This document shows positions 1 to 7,440 of a stretch of 15,402 nucleotides of DNA, in pieces (position 1 is the stretch's first letter; every line of letters starts with the position of its first letter). The position numbers were made by a program, and so were the translations under genes. The notes beneath the pieces are model-generated. The model saw only the letters and a list, made by a program, of their open reading frames with translations. It searched no databases and was not told the DNA's origin. This stretch comes from Desulfobulbaceae bacterium UBA5123. GTDB lineage: Bacteria; Desulfobacterota; Desulfobulbia; Desulfobulbales; UBA5123. Location: contig DHYT01000122.1 in the NCBI GenBank assembly GCA_002415465.1, positions 5,240 to 20,641 of the forward strand, read 5' to 3'.

Positions 1-1513
1 GGGTGCGGATTTCATGACTCATGTGAGCGAGGAATTCGCTTTTCGCATGGTTGGCGCGTTCCGCCTGTTGCCGTGCCTGGCGTTCACCTTCCTCAGCCGT
101 ATGCCTGTCCGCCACCTCCCGGAGGATGAGATCGTTGGCGGCCACGATCTGGGTCTGTATTTTCCCGAGTGAGACATAAAAGATCATGGTCAGGGCGCAA
201 CCGGCGATGAGGCTGATGGCGAGAAAGGCGCCGGTGAGAAAGGAAATGGAGGCAAGGGAGGCGCCGATATCCGTCAGCACCAGCAGTTCCCCGACATTCC
301 GGCCGGCGGCATCAACGATCGGGGCCATGGCGCCATGATAACTTCTGTTGTTCAAAATCAATTTGTGCGTAATCGGCGGGTGGGCATGGCCGGCCTTGGC
401 ATGCACGGATTCCGGGCTGTCCGGATGTAAGGCCTTGGTCAGTGCGGCCGGGTTGTCGATGGGGGTGTTGCCGATGATGATGAAGTCGTCGCACAGGTTT
501 CGGGACTCTGGGTTTTTTTGTCGGGCGAGTGTGTTCAGGGCGGTTGGGTTGATAAAGGATTTGCTGAGGGCGAAGAGGATTTTTCCGCCGATGGTGTCGT
601 TAATGTGCGGGAGCAGGGTCGCGACGTTCTGTTCCAGTTGCAGATAGCCGACCAGGGTGTCGTTGATCAGGAAAGGGTGCACGGCGACGAGCTTTAAGGA
701 GCCGTCACCGGTTTCAAGGCCGAAGGAGGGGATTTGGAGTTTGGAGGCCTTGAGCAGGGTGAGATGATCTCCGTCTCGGTTGCCTTCCTGCTCTGTCGTA
801 CCCGGCCGGCGCGCGGAGATGCTCGACAGATCCGGGGCGAAAGCGCGGAGTTTGATGGATTGCTGGGGATCTGCAAGTTCAGGCAGAAGATTGTGTGAGA
901 CCGCCGCCATCCGCTGCGTGTCGTGATCCTGCCATGCCGTGCGGATATCACCGTTTTGAGCGATCAGATGCAGACCGAAAAGAAGCTTCTCCGCCGCGGC
1001 GTTTACCTCATTTGAAAAATGGAGTTGCCCAATTTCCAGATTGGCATGGGCCTGCCTGTGTAACCCATTATATTCATAGTAGAGAAAACCGCCGGTTGCC
1101 AGGCTGATGATAAGGCATAAGGCCACGATCAGGGGGGGGAGCGCACGGGCGCGAATTCTTTCGGCCCGTGGACGAAAACCAAGCCATGACTCCAGGATGC
1201 TTGCCCCACCCTGGAAGTTGTCACCTTCCTCCCTGCGAACCTGTTGAAAAAAACGGCAATTGCCGCAAGCGGATGCCTTGAACTGGGCATTCCCTCCCAG
1301 CCTGCTGGCGCAGTTGGTGCCGGCAACCAGCCAGCAGGCGCGGCCGCCGCCCACGCCGCCGTTAATCCCATCAAGTTTTTCTTCAAGAGCCGCCGGGCAT
1401 ACGCCATGGCTTCGACTCTTTGCCTGGCCAGGCCCCTGGCCGCATAGCATGATTTCCCAACAGTTCTGTTTATTCGTCTGGTTCGTGGCGGTGTCGGTTG
1501 TTGATATGGTCAT
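1..1513 (-). CDS. Sensor histidine kinase with N-terminal two-CW domain (3' end outside window)
   Basis: This is a membrane sensor kinase of which 504 codons are visible. The ATG at 1513-1511 leads into an open frame that runs off the left edge. Residues 17-96 are a cysteine domain with Cys18-Trp19, Cys24, Cys39-Pro40, Cys60-Trp61, Cys68, Cys83 and Cys86, matching the 'two-CW' pattern known on deltaproteobacterial kinases and receptors. A membrane segment follows at about 125-145. Next comes an extracytoplasmic region (about 146-418) with features of a double Cache fold (dCache_3-like, by recognition only), a second membrane segment (about 422-448) and a charged coiled coil. The last visible residues (ending MSHEIRT) are the start of HisKA, with His500 as phospho-acceptor. 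The catalytic domain, and any receiver domain, lie outside. By topology the two-CW domain is cytoplasmic. The ligand is unknown. Divergent to the chemosensory cluster, so shared regulation is possible but unproven. Confidence 0.88.
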   Translation of the reverse strand, partial: MTISTTDTATNQTNKQNCWEIMLCGQGPGQAKSRSHGVCPAALEEKLDGINGGVGGGRACWLVAGTNCASRLGGNAQFKASACGNCRFFQQVRREEGDNFQGGASILESWLGFRPRAERIRARALPPLIVALCLIISLATGGFLYYEYNGLHRQAHANLEIGQLHFSNEVNAAAEKLLFGLHLIAQNGDIRTAWQDHDTQRMAAVSHNLLPELADPQQSIKLRAFAPDLSSISARRPGTTEQEGNRDGDHLTLLKASKLQIPSFGLETGDGSLKLVAVHPFLINDTLVGYLQLEQNVATLLPHINDTIGGKILFALSKSFINPTALNTLARQKNPESRNLCDDFIIIGNTPIDNPAALTKALHPDSPESVHAKAGHAHPPITHKLILNNRSYHGAMAPIVDAAGRNVGELLVLTDIGASLASISFLTGAFLAISLIAGCALTMIFYVSLGKIQTQIVAANDLILREVADRHTAEEGERQARQQAERANHAKSEFLAHMSHEIRT

Positions 1514-1579
1514 GTTGTTACGGACCTTTTGGTGGCTGTGCGATTTGTTAGTTGAAATTTTACCGCGAGGAGCTAATTT

Positions 1580-1585
1580 ATTATA
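1580..1585 (-). promoter_or_regulatory. Possible -10 box for the divergent kinase gene
   Basis: On the minus strand the hexamer is a perfect TATAAT, 66 nt upstream of the kinase ATG, inside an AT-rich stretch. I see no good -35 box at 16-18 nt and no extended -10 TG, so this is only a candidate. Confidence 0.28.
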
Positions 1586-1637
1586 GTCTTAATTAGTATT
1601 GAGATTCGTTTTTGTTTTGCTTTTTGCTTTTTGAATG

Positions 1638-1687
1638 ATAACAATGAATTTCAGCGAAAGTAAAAATGATTCCATCTCCATTGTTAT
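1638..1687. repeat. 9-bp perfect inverted repeat in divergent promoter region
   Basis: Arms ATAACAATG (1638-1646) and CATTGTTAT (1679-1687) are perfect reverse complements with a 32-nt AT-rich spacer. Arms about four helical turns apart could be paired operator half-sites controlling the two divergent genes, or a weak RNA stem. The arms are short enough that chance in AT-rich DNA is not excluded. Confidence 0.4.
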
Positions 1688-1886
1688 TTTGCGTTAATTG
1701 GCTTCCGTTGAGGGATTGATAGCGATCTGCATCAGGGATTTTGCGCGGCGTTGAATCGAAATCGCCGGAACGGTCGCCGCCCTTACACCGTTTGTAATCC
1801 GGCTTTTCTCGAAGATCATTTAATCCAAAACCATGGCGACGAGCCAGCGGCGCGATCGTCGAAACAATCAGGATTGGAGGAGTCTT

Positions 1887-4526
1887 ATGTTGCGCTATCG
1901 TTTGTTGCTCTTTCTTGTGTGCGCGATGTTGGCGCCCGCCGGTGTCTCGCAGGCGACTGCATCCGGCCATGGCCCGCATTGGGGGTACAGCGGCGCCGAG
2001 GGGCCTGCCAAGTGGGGAGGTTTGAGCCCCGAATTCGCGACCTGCGCCGCCGGCGCCCAGCAGTCGCCCATCGATATATCAAAGGCCGTGGAGGTGAAAC
2101 TCGGGCCCATCGAGTTTGATTACAAGGCGGCGCCGCTGGCCATCATCAACAATGGGCACACCATCCAGGTCAACTGCCCGCCAGGCAGTGGCGTCCGGAT
2201 CGCTGGCAAGGTCTACAAACTCTTGCAGTTTCATTTCCATAGCCCCAGCGAGAACACCAGCCATGGCAAGCCTTACGCCATGGAAGCGCATCTGGTTCAC
2301 AAAAACGATGCCGGCGAACTGGCGGTGGTCGGCGTCTGGTTGAAATCCGGGCAGATCAATCGGCTGCTCAGCACCCTGTGGGCCAACATCCCCGGCCAGG
2401 TGAACATCGAGCAAAAGCACCCATCCGTGTCGGTCAATCCGCTGGAATTGTTGCCGCCAGACGGCTCGTACTATCACTTCCCAGGCTCTCTGACCACCCC
2501 TCCCTGCACCGAGGGCGCGCAATGGTATGTGATGCAGAATCCCATCGAGGTCAGCCAGCCGCAGGTCGATCAATTTGTCGCGGCTCTTGGCGGCCATAAT
2601 GCTCGGCCGACAAACCCGCTGAACGGCCGGAGCGTGGTTTCCGTTGCCGCCGGGCCGTTGCAATTCGCCAATATCTTTACCGCACAGACATCGCACGCCG
2701 CACCGGCCGCTGGCGGCAATACGGGCCATGGGAAATCCGAGGTCAAGCACGGTCATGCCCCGGAGCATCACGATGCGGCCGAAAGTGAAGAGGCGTCGCC
2801 TACGCACTCCGCGATGCGCCAGAATAATTCGTCAATGGTTTACTGGCTGGGCGCGGGGAGTCTTGTCCTCGTCCTGGTTTCACTCGTTTTATTGCTTGCC
2901 AAAGGAGGCAACGGTTTGAATTTTCTCAATCGGATGAAGGTGGGCAGCCGACTGGCCCTGATCGTCGGCGTGTTGTTGCTGTTGATGGTGATTGTCGGTG
3001 TTTTTAGCATCATCAAGATGAAGCAGGTCGGTGAAGAACTGAAAAACATCGCCGAAAACGATATCCCGTTGATGCAATCCCTGTCGGAGATTTCCAACCA
3101 GGAGTTGGAGATGGCGATGCTGTTGGAGCGGGGGGCGAAACACGCCGAGGCCGATGAGATGAGTGAAGTCGGCCCGATCATGAATCAAATCGAATCCGTG
3201 GGCAACGAGGTTGCCGAACAGGTTAGAAAAGGTGAAAAGATTGCGTCCGAATGCATGGCAATGACCACGGAGATGGAAACCCGGTTGGAGTGCGAGAAGG
3301 TTCTCGCCGGGCTGAAAAATATTGAGGCCGAGCATAAGCAGGTGGAAGAGAACATGCTGCAATCACTTACCCTCTTCGGGCAGAACCAGAAGCATGAGGG
3401 TGAGCAGATGGCCAAATCCCTTGAAAAGGAGATTGATGATGTAGACCAAGCGCTTGCGGTGCTTTTGCGGGATATTGAACAGTTTACCGACAATGCTTCC
3501 AAAAATGCCGAGCATCTTGAGCAGCAGACGGTTCAGGTCACCATCGTTCTGCTGCTGGCGGCCATGGTGTTGGGCTTCGGCATGGGCGTGGTCGTCACCC
3601 GCAGCATCACCATGGTGTTGCGCGATGTGAAGGAGGTGGCCGATAACGTCACCTCCGCGAGCCTCCAGGTCAGCGCCGCCGCCCAGCAGATATCCCAGGG
3701 CGCCACCGAGCAGGCCGCCGCCGCCGAGGAATCCTCTTCCTCGGTTGACGAGATGTCTTCGATGATCAAGCAAAACGCCGACAATGCAAAGGAAACCGAG
3801 CGGATTGCCTCCCAGGCCGCAAGCGACGCCGACGAAGGCGGTCGCGCCGTGCGGCAGGCGGTTGACGCCATGCAGCAAATCGCCGACAAGATCTCGATCA
3901 TTGAGGAGATCGCCCGCCAGACCAACCTTCTGGCCCTCAACGCCGCCATCGAGGCGGCCCGGGCCGGCGAGCACGGCAAGGGATTCGCGGTGGTCGCCGC
4001 CGAGGTGCGGAAGCTTGCCGAAAGGAGTCAGACCGCGGCCGCCGAGATCAGCGTTCTCTCCGGCTCCAGTGTCGAGGTGTCCGAACGGGCTGGCCAGATG
4101 CTGGCGACCATGGTCCCCAATATCCAGAAAACCGCCAATCTGATACAGGAAATAAGTGCCGCCACCATCGAACAGAGCAGCGGCACCGATCAGATCAACC
4201 AGGCCATGCAGCAGTTGGATACGGTTATTCAGCAAAACGCCGGCGCTTCCGAGGAGATGGCGGCCACCGCCGAGGAATTGTCCGCCCAGGCGGAATCGCT
4301 GCAGGATAACATCGCTTCGCTGATCGACACCAAGGAGCGCGGCAACGCCGCCGGGAAAAGGGTGGCGGTCTCAAGGGCGGCCACCGGGAAAACCCGTGTG
4401 GCCCACATCGGTGCGGCAGGCGGGCCGCGTCGCGGCGGATTCAAGCAAGCGCAGCCGCAAATCGGGGTCAAGCTCGAGATGGGCGATGATGGTGATGACC
4501 TCGACAAGCAGTTCAAGGAGTATTGA
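1887..4526 (+). CDS. Alpha-carbonic anhydrase / methyl-accepting chemotaxis protein fusion receptor
   Basis: An 879-aa chemoreceptor. ATG 1887 is chosen over an in-frame upstream ATG at 1833 because GGAGG lies 6 nt before it and a signal peptide (1-25) follows. Residues 28-250 are an alpha-carbonic anhydrase (CO2 + H2O to bicarbonate + H+): zinc ligands His116, His118, His135; proton shuttle His91; Glu122 and Thr203 (Glu106/Thr199 of human CA II); Cys53 and Cys207 as the bacterial disulfide. Then come a His-rich linker (269-312), TM1 (318-338), a short cytoplasmic loop, TM2 (356-376), a periplasmic helical bundle (377-549), TM3 (551-574) and the signalling coiled coil with its hairpin tip (674-713, [21 protein letters not shown]). 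The tail (827-879) ends in QFKEY, a possible CheR tether. No HAMP is recognisable. The enzyme faces the periplasm, so CO2, bicarbonate or local pH is the inferred cue. First gene of the che cluster. Confidence 0.95.
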   Translation: MLRYRLLLFLVCAMLAPAGVSQATASGHGPHWGYSGAEGPAKWGGLSPEFATCAAGAQQSPIDISKAVEVKLGPIEFDYKAAPLAIINNGHTIQVNCPPGSGVRIAGKVYKLLQFHFHSPSENTSHGKPYAMEAHLVHKNDAGELAVVGVWLKSGQINRLLSTLWANIPGQVNIEQKHPSVSVNPLELLPPDGSYYHFPGSLTTPPCTEGAQWYVMQNPIEVSQPQVDQFVAALGGHNARPTNPLNGRSVVSVAAGPLQFANIFTAQTSHAAPAAGGNTGHGKSEVKHGHAPEHHDAAESEEASPTHSAMRQNNSSMVYWLGAGSLVLVLVSLVLLLAKGGNGLNFLNRMKVGSRLALIVGVLLLLMVIVGVFSIIKMKQVGEELKNIAENDIPLMQSLSEISNQELEMAMLLERGAKHAEADEMSEVGPIMNQIESVGNEVAEQVRKGEKIASECMAMTTEMETRLECEKVLAGLKNIEAEHKQVEENMLQSLTLFGQNQKHEGEQMAKSLEKEIDDVDQALAVLLRDIEQFTDNASKNAEHLEQQTVQVTIVLLLAAMVLGFGMGVVVTRSITMVLRDVKEVADNVTSASLQVSAAAQQISQGATEQAAAAEESSSSVDEMSSMIKQNADNAKETERIASQAASDADEGGRAVRQAVDAMQQIADKISIIEEIARQTNLLALNAAIEAARAGEHGKGFAVVAAEVRKLAERSQTAAAEISVLSGSSVEVSERAGQMLATMVPNIQKTANLIQEISAATIEQSSGTDQINQAMQQLDTVIQQNAGASEEMAATAEELSAQAESLQDNIASLIDTKERGNAAGKRVAVSRAATGKTRVAHIGAAGGPRRGGFKQAQPQIGVKLEMGDDGDDLDKQFKEY
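2901..2918 (+). promoter_or_regulatory. Internal ribosome binding site and TTG start at the enzyme-receptor join
   Basis: Inside the fusion gene, AAAGGAGG (2901-2908) is followed after 7 nt by an in-frame TTG (2916-2918, Leu344). The encoded continuation [17 protein letters not shown] reads like the usual N-terminus of a stand-alone MCP just before its first membrane helix. Initiation here would give a 536-aa receptor (2916-4526) without carbonic anhydrase. This is either the relic start of the ancestral receptor gene or an active second start; sequence alone cannot decide. Confidence 0.6.
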
Positions 4527-4552
4527 TTTAAGAGATGCAATGCGCATTCGCT

Positions 4553-4592
4553 CCCCAGGGCGCGGTCGTCAGGAGATGACCGCGCCCTGGGG
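4553..4592 (+). other. Strong stem-loop between receptor gene and cheA
   Basis: CCCCAGGGCGCGGTC (4553-4567) pairs perfectly over 15 bp with GACCGCGCCCTGGGG (4578-4592). Three further pairs (one G-U) close around an AGGA loop at 4571-4574. No T-run follows, so it is not a canonical intrinsic terminator. It starts 26 nt after the receptor stop and ends 64 nt before cheA. It could protect the receptor mRNA 3' end, act as a processing site or cause partial termination, so that receptor and kinase are made in different amounts. Confidence 0.75.
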
Positions 4593-4656
4593 GAATAGGG
4601 TTTGCCGATCCCGACGCAGCCCGCGGGGTTGATTGAGAGAGACATGGGGTTTGAAG

Positions 4657-6810
4657 ATGTCTGGAAATGAATATGCCGAGGCATTCAGGGAAGAAGCCGC
4701 TGAATTGCTTGCAGAGCTGGAGACCTCTTTGCTTGAACTGGAGGAATCGCCCGGCGACAAGAAACTGGTCGGGCGTGTTTTTCGGAACATGCATACCCTC
4801 AAGGGTTCCGGCGCGATGTTCGGATTTGATGATGTCGCCACGTTTGCGCACCAGGTCGAAACCGTACTCGACAAGGTGCGCAACGGCGATATTCCGGTCA
4901 GCAAGAAGTTGATCGATTTGACCCTGGAAGCACGGGATCATATTAAAAAATTATTGGAATCGCTGGGCGGCGGCGAGGCAGACGTCGAGGGTGGTCTGGC
5001 AATCATCGCCGCCATGAATCTGCTTGGGGAAGGCGAGGCGGCGCCGCCACCCGTGGCCGCCTCGGCGGTATCGGCACCCGAGCAGCCCCTGCCGCTGGCG
5101 CCGGAGACCCCAAAAGCCGAGGTCGCGGAAGAGGACGTCGGGCGGGAAGAGCCGCGTCTCGTCCATTACCTGGTGCGATTGGAGCCCGGTCCGGATTTCT
5201 TTACCGGCGGCGGCGATATTGCGGCGTTGTTGCCGGAACTGGAAAAGGTAGGGGAATGCACGGTGTTGGCCGAATGTTGCCAGGACCGCGTGCAACGGCA
5301 GGAGGCGTGCGATTGTGATTCCTTTGTCGATTTTTTGGTTTCAACCGCTGCGGGTGTAAACGCGATCAGGGATGCTTTGATTTTTGTCGAATCGTCATGC
5401 AAGGTGACCGTCACCGTTGGAGGGACGGCAAACGACGGCGAAGAGTGCCACAAACGGTTGGGGGAAATCCTGGTCGAGCGCGGCGACATCACCGCCGAGG
5501 GACTGAACCGGGCGTTGTCGCTTCAGAAGCCGCTTGGCGAGATCATTGTCGAGAATGAACTGACCTCGCCGCGGCGGGTTGAATCCGCCCTTGCCGCCCA
5601 GCGTGAGATAGACAAGAAACAAGGCGCCGGGAAGGCCGTCGCCGCCAGCGAGAGTATCCGGGTGGCCGCGGACAAGCTTGACCGGCTGATCGATCTGGTC
5701 GGCGAACTGGTGGTAACCCAGGCGCGGCTTTCCGAAATCGCCTCCGAGATCGAGCATCCCGCCCTTGCCGAACCGGTGGAGGAGGTGGAACGGCTGACCG
5801 CCGAACTGCGCGATTCGGTGTTGAACGTGCGGATGATGGCCATTGGCATAACCTTTGGCAAATTCCGGCGGCTGGTCCGCGATCTTTCCTCGGAATTGGG
5901 GAAAGAGGTCCGGATGGTGACCAGCGGCGCGGAAACCGAGCTTGATAAAACCGTGATCGAGCGGTTGAGCGAACCGTTGATTCACCTGATCAGGAATTGC
6001 ATCGATCATGGGATCGAAGCCCCTGCCGAACGGCTGGCAAAAGGGAAATCAGCCGAGGGGGAGATCCGCTTGATTGCAAGTTATGCCGGTGCGCAGGTGT
6101 TGATCGAGGTGATCGACGACGGCCGCGGGATCAATTCCGACAAGCTCTTCGCCAAGGCGGTGGAGAAAGGGGTCGTGAAGGCGGGTGCGGAGTTGAGCCG
6201 GGAGGAGATCAACAACCTGATTTTCGCACCGGGTCTGTCCACCGCGGCGCAGGTTTCCAATGTTTCCGGGCGCGGGGTGGGAATGGATGTGGTGATGAAC
6301 ACCATTCGCGGGTTGAAGGGGAAGGTGGTTGTTGCCAGCGAGGAAGGGCTCGGGACGACTATTTCCATTCGGCTGCCGTTGACCCTGGCGATCATCGACG
6401 GATTGCTCGTCAAGGCAGGCGACACCCATTTTGTCCTGCCGCTTGAACAGGTTGAGGAGTGCGTGGAGTTGAGCCGGGAGGATATCGCCAGATTCCATGG
6501 CCGCCGCGTTTTTCAGGTGCGGGATCACCTGGTTCCCTATGTTCGCCTGCGGGATTTTTTTGCAATGGACGGCGCGCGGCCCGATCTGGAGCAGATGGTC
6601 ATTGTGCATGCGGATGGGGAGCCCGTCGGCATGGTGCTTGATAATGTGATCGGCGAACACCAGACGGTGATCAAGACCCTGGGGTGGGTCTATCGCAATG
6701 CCGAAGGGTTGTCCGGGGCGACGATCCTTGGAAACGGCGAGGTGGCGCTCATCGTTGACGTGGGTACGGTGGTGAAGCAGGCTCGCGACGCTGAGGCGGC
6801 ATCGGTGTGA
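4657..6810 (+). CDS. cheA: Chemotaxis histidine kinase CheA with extra T2SSE_N/MshEN-like module
   Basis: The 717-aa CheA autophosphorylates under receptor/CheW control and passes phosphate to REC domains. ATG 4657 (MSGNEYAEAF) has GGGG 8 nt upstream; an in-frame TTG at 4633 is less likely. Order: HPt/P1 (about 1-125, phospho-acceptor His46 in MHTLKGSG); Ala/Pro linker (about 128-166); P2-like domain (about 168-256); two tandem repeats (267-290 and 292-315) resembling T2SSE_N/MshEN; P3 dimerisation (about 332-400); P4 ATPase with N-box Asn447, DDGRG (487-491) and GRGVGM (538-543); P5 CheW-like domain (about 575-712). All kinase motifs are intact. The repeat module between P2 and P3 is not in enteric CheA. 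No fused receiver follows P5. Second gene of the cluster, separated from the receptor gene by a 130-nt gap with a strong stem-loop. Confidence 0.96.
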   Translation: MSGNEYAEAFREEAAELLAELETSLLELEESPGDKKLVGRVFRNMHTLKGSGAMFGFDDVATFAHQVETVLDKVRNGDIPVSKKLIDLTLEARDHIKKLLESLGGGEADVEGGLAIIAAMNLLGEGEAAPPPVAASAVSAPEQPLPLAPETPKAEVAEEDVGREEPRLVHYLVRLEPGPDFFTGGGDIAALLPELEKVGECTVLAECCQDRVQRQEACDCDSFVDFLVSTAAGVNAIRDALIFVESSCKVTVTVGGTANDGEECHKRLGEILVERGDITAEGLNRALSLQKPLGEIIVENELTSPRRVESALAAQREIDKKQGAGKAVAASESIRVAADKLDRLIDLVGELVVTQARLSEIASEIEHPALAEPVEEVERLTAELRDSVLNVRMMAIGITFGKFRRLVRDLSSELGKEVRMVTSGAETELDKTVIERLSEPLIHLIRNCIDHGIEAPAERLAKGKSAEGEIRLIASYAGAQVLIEVIDDGRGINSDKLFAKAVEKGVVKAGAELSREEINNLIFAPGLSTAAQVSNVSGRGVGMDVVMNTIRGLKGKVVVASEEGLGTTISIRLPLTLAIIDGLLVKAGDTHFVLPLEQVEECVELSREDIARFHGRRVFQVRDHLVPYVRLRDFFAMDGARPDLEQMVIVHADGEPVGMVLDNVIGEHQTVIKTLGWVYRNAEGLSGATILGNGEVALIVDVGTVVKQARDAEAASV

Positions 6811-6868
6811 AGGTTTGGCGGGAAGGGCTGGGTTTTGTGAATATTCCAACGGGTTTGTGGAGGTAACA

Positions 6869-7381
6869 ATGGCTGAGCAAGACGGTATCACCAGCGGACA
6901 ATACTTGAGCTTTACGCTTCGTGAAGAGGCATTTTCCGTCGAGATTTCGAAGGTTCGCGAGGTGCTTGACGTTACAACCCTGACCAAGATTCCGCGGATG
7001 CCGGATTATCTGGCCGGGGTGATCAACCTGCGGAGCAATGTGGTGCCGGTGGTGGATCTGGGGGTGGTGCTCGGAATGCCCGCCATCGAGAAGACGGTCA
7101 ACACCTGTATCATGATCGTCGATATCAACGTCGCCGGCGAGGCGGCGCCCGTGCAGATGGGGGTGCTCACCGACTCGGTGCAGGCGGTGCTGGATTTGAG
7201 CGAGGAGGATATCGAGTCGGTGCCGAAGATGGGGACCAATCTCAACACCGATTTCATCAAGGGCATGGGCCGGATGAATGAAAAATTTTTGATTCTGCTC
7301 GATATTGACCGGGTCCTGTCCAGCGAGGGCAAGGCGGTACTCCGGGAGATGGGGGCGTCGGTGCTCGCTGATGCGGTATAG
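6869..7381 (+). CDS. cheW: Chemotaxis coupling protein CheW
   Basis: A 170-aa adaptor that links receptor tips to the P5 domain of CheA in the cytoplasmic signalling array. The start at 6869 has a GGAGG (6859-6863) with 5-nt spacing; an in-frame upstream start at 6815 lacks this and adds unrelated residues. The whole protein is one CheW domain. It shows the typical strand 'QYLSFTL..EAFSVEI..VREVL', the 'IPRMPDYLAGVINLRSNVVPVVDL' core (about residues 33-56) and the late 'FLILLDIDRVL' strand. Length is normal for the family. It lies 58 nt after cheA, consistent with one transcript. Nothing looks truncated. Confidence 0.96.
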   Translation: MAEQDGITSGQYLSFTLREEAFSVEISKVREVLDVTTLTKIPRMPDYLAGVINLRSNVVPVVDLGVVLGMPAIEKTVNTCIMIVDINVAGEAAPVQMGVLTDSVQAVLDLSEEDIESVPKMGTNLNTDFIKGMGRMNEKFLILLDIDRVLSSEGKAVLREMGASVLADAV

Positions 7382-7440
7382 CCGGGGTGGCGCGGTTGTT
7401 TGCCGCGCGCCTCGCGAGTAAAAAATATAAAAGATGATCG

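Larger units (their letters stand above)
1514..1886. other. Divergent intergenic region between kinase and receptor genes
   Basis: A 373-bp non-coding stretch. Its middle (about 1555-1700) is clearly more AT-rich than the flanks and holds a T-rich run on the plus strand (1609-1633) with two tandem copies of GCTTTTT. A perfect 9-bp inverted repeat, ATAACAATG (1638-1646) and CATTGTTAT (1679-1687), has arms 32 nt apart. No convincing sigma-70, sigma-28 or sigma-54 promoter for the receptor gene was found by eye. The strong ribosome binding site of the receptor gene (GGAGGAG, 1876-1882) lies at the right end. Confidence 0.6.

Noticed and set aside
1129..1407. Short minus-strand frame starting with MAYARRLLKK
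   Set aside because: It lies out of frame inside the two-CW region of the kinase, whose own frame shows conserved Cys/Trp motifs and continues through HisKA.
1833..1886. Upstream ATG at 1833 as start of the CA-MCP gene
   Set aside because: It would put 18 charged residues before the signal peptide and has no ribosome binding site, whereas ATG 1887 has GGAGG at ideal spacing.
1887..1925. Lipoprotein signal at Cys12 of the CA-MCP leader
   Set aside because: The context FLVC-A lacks a good lipobox and Cys12 lies inside the hydrophobic core; a type I site or an uncleaved anchor is more likely.
3363..4235. 290-aa open frame antisense to the MCP signalling region
   Set aside because: Gly/His-rich translation of the reverse of a highly conserved MCP segment; no independent signal.
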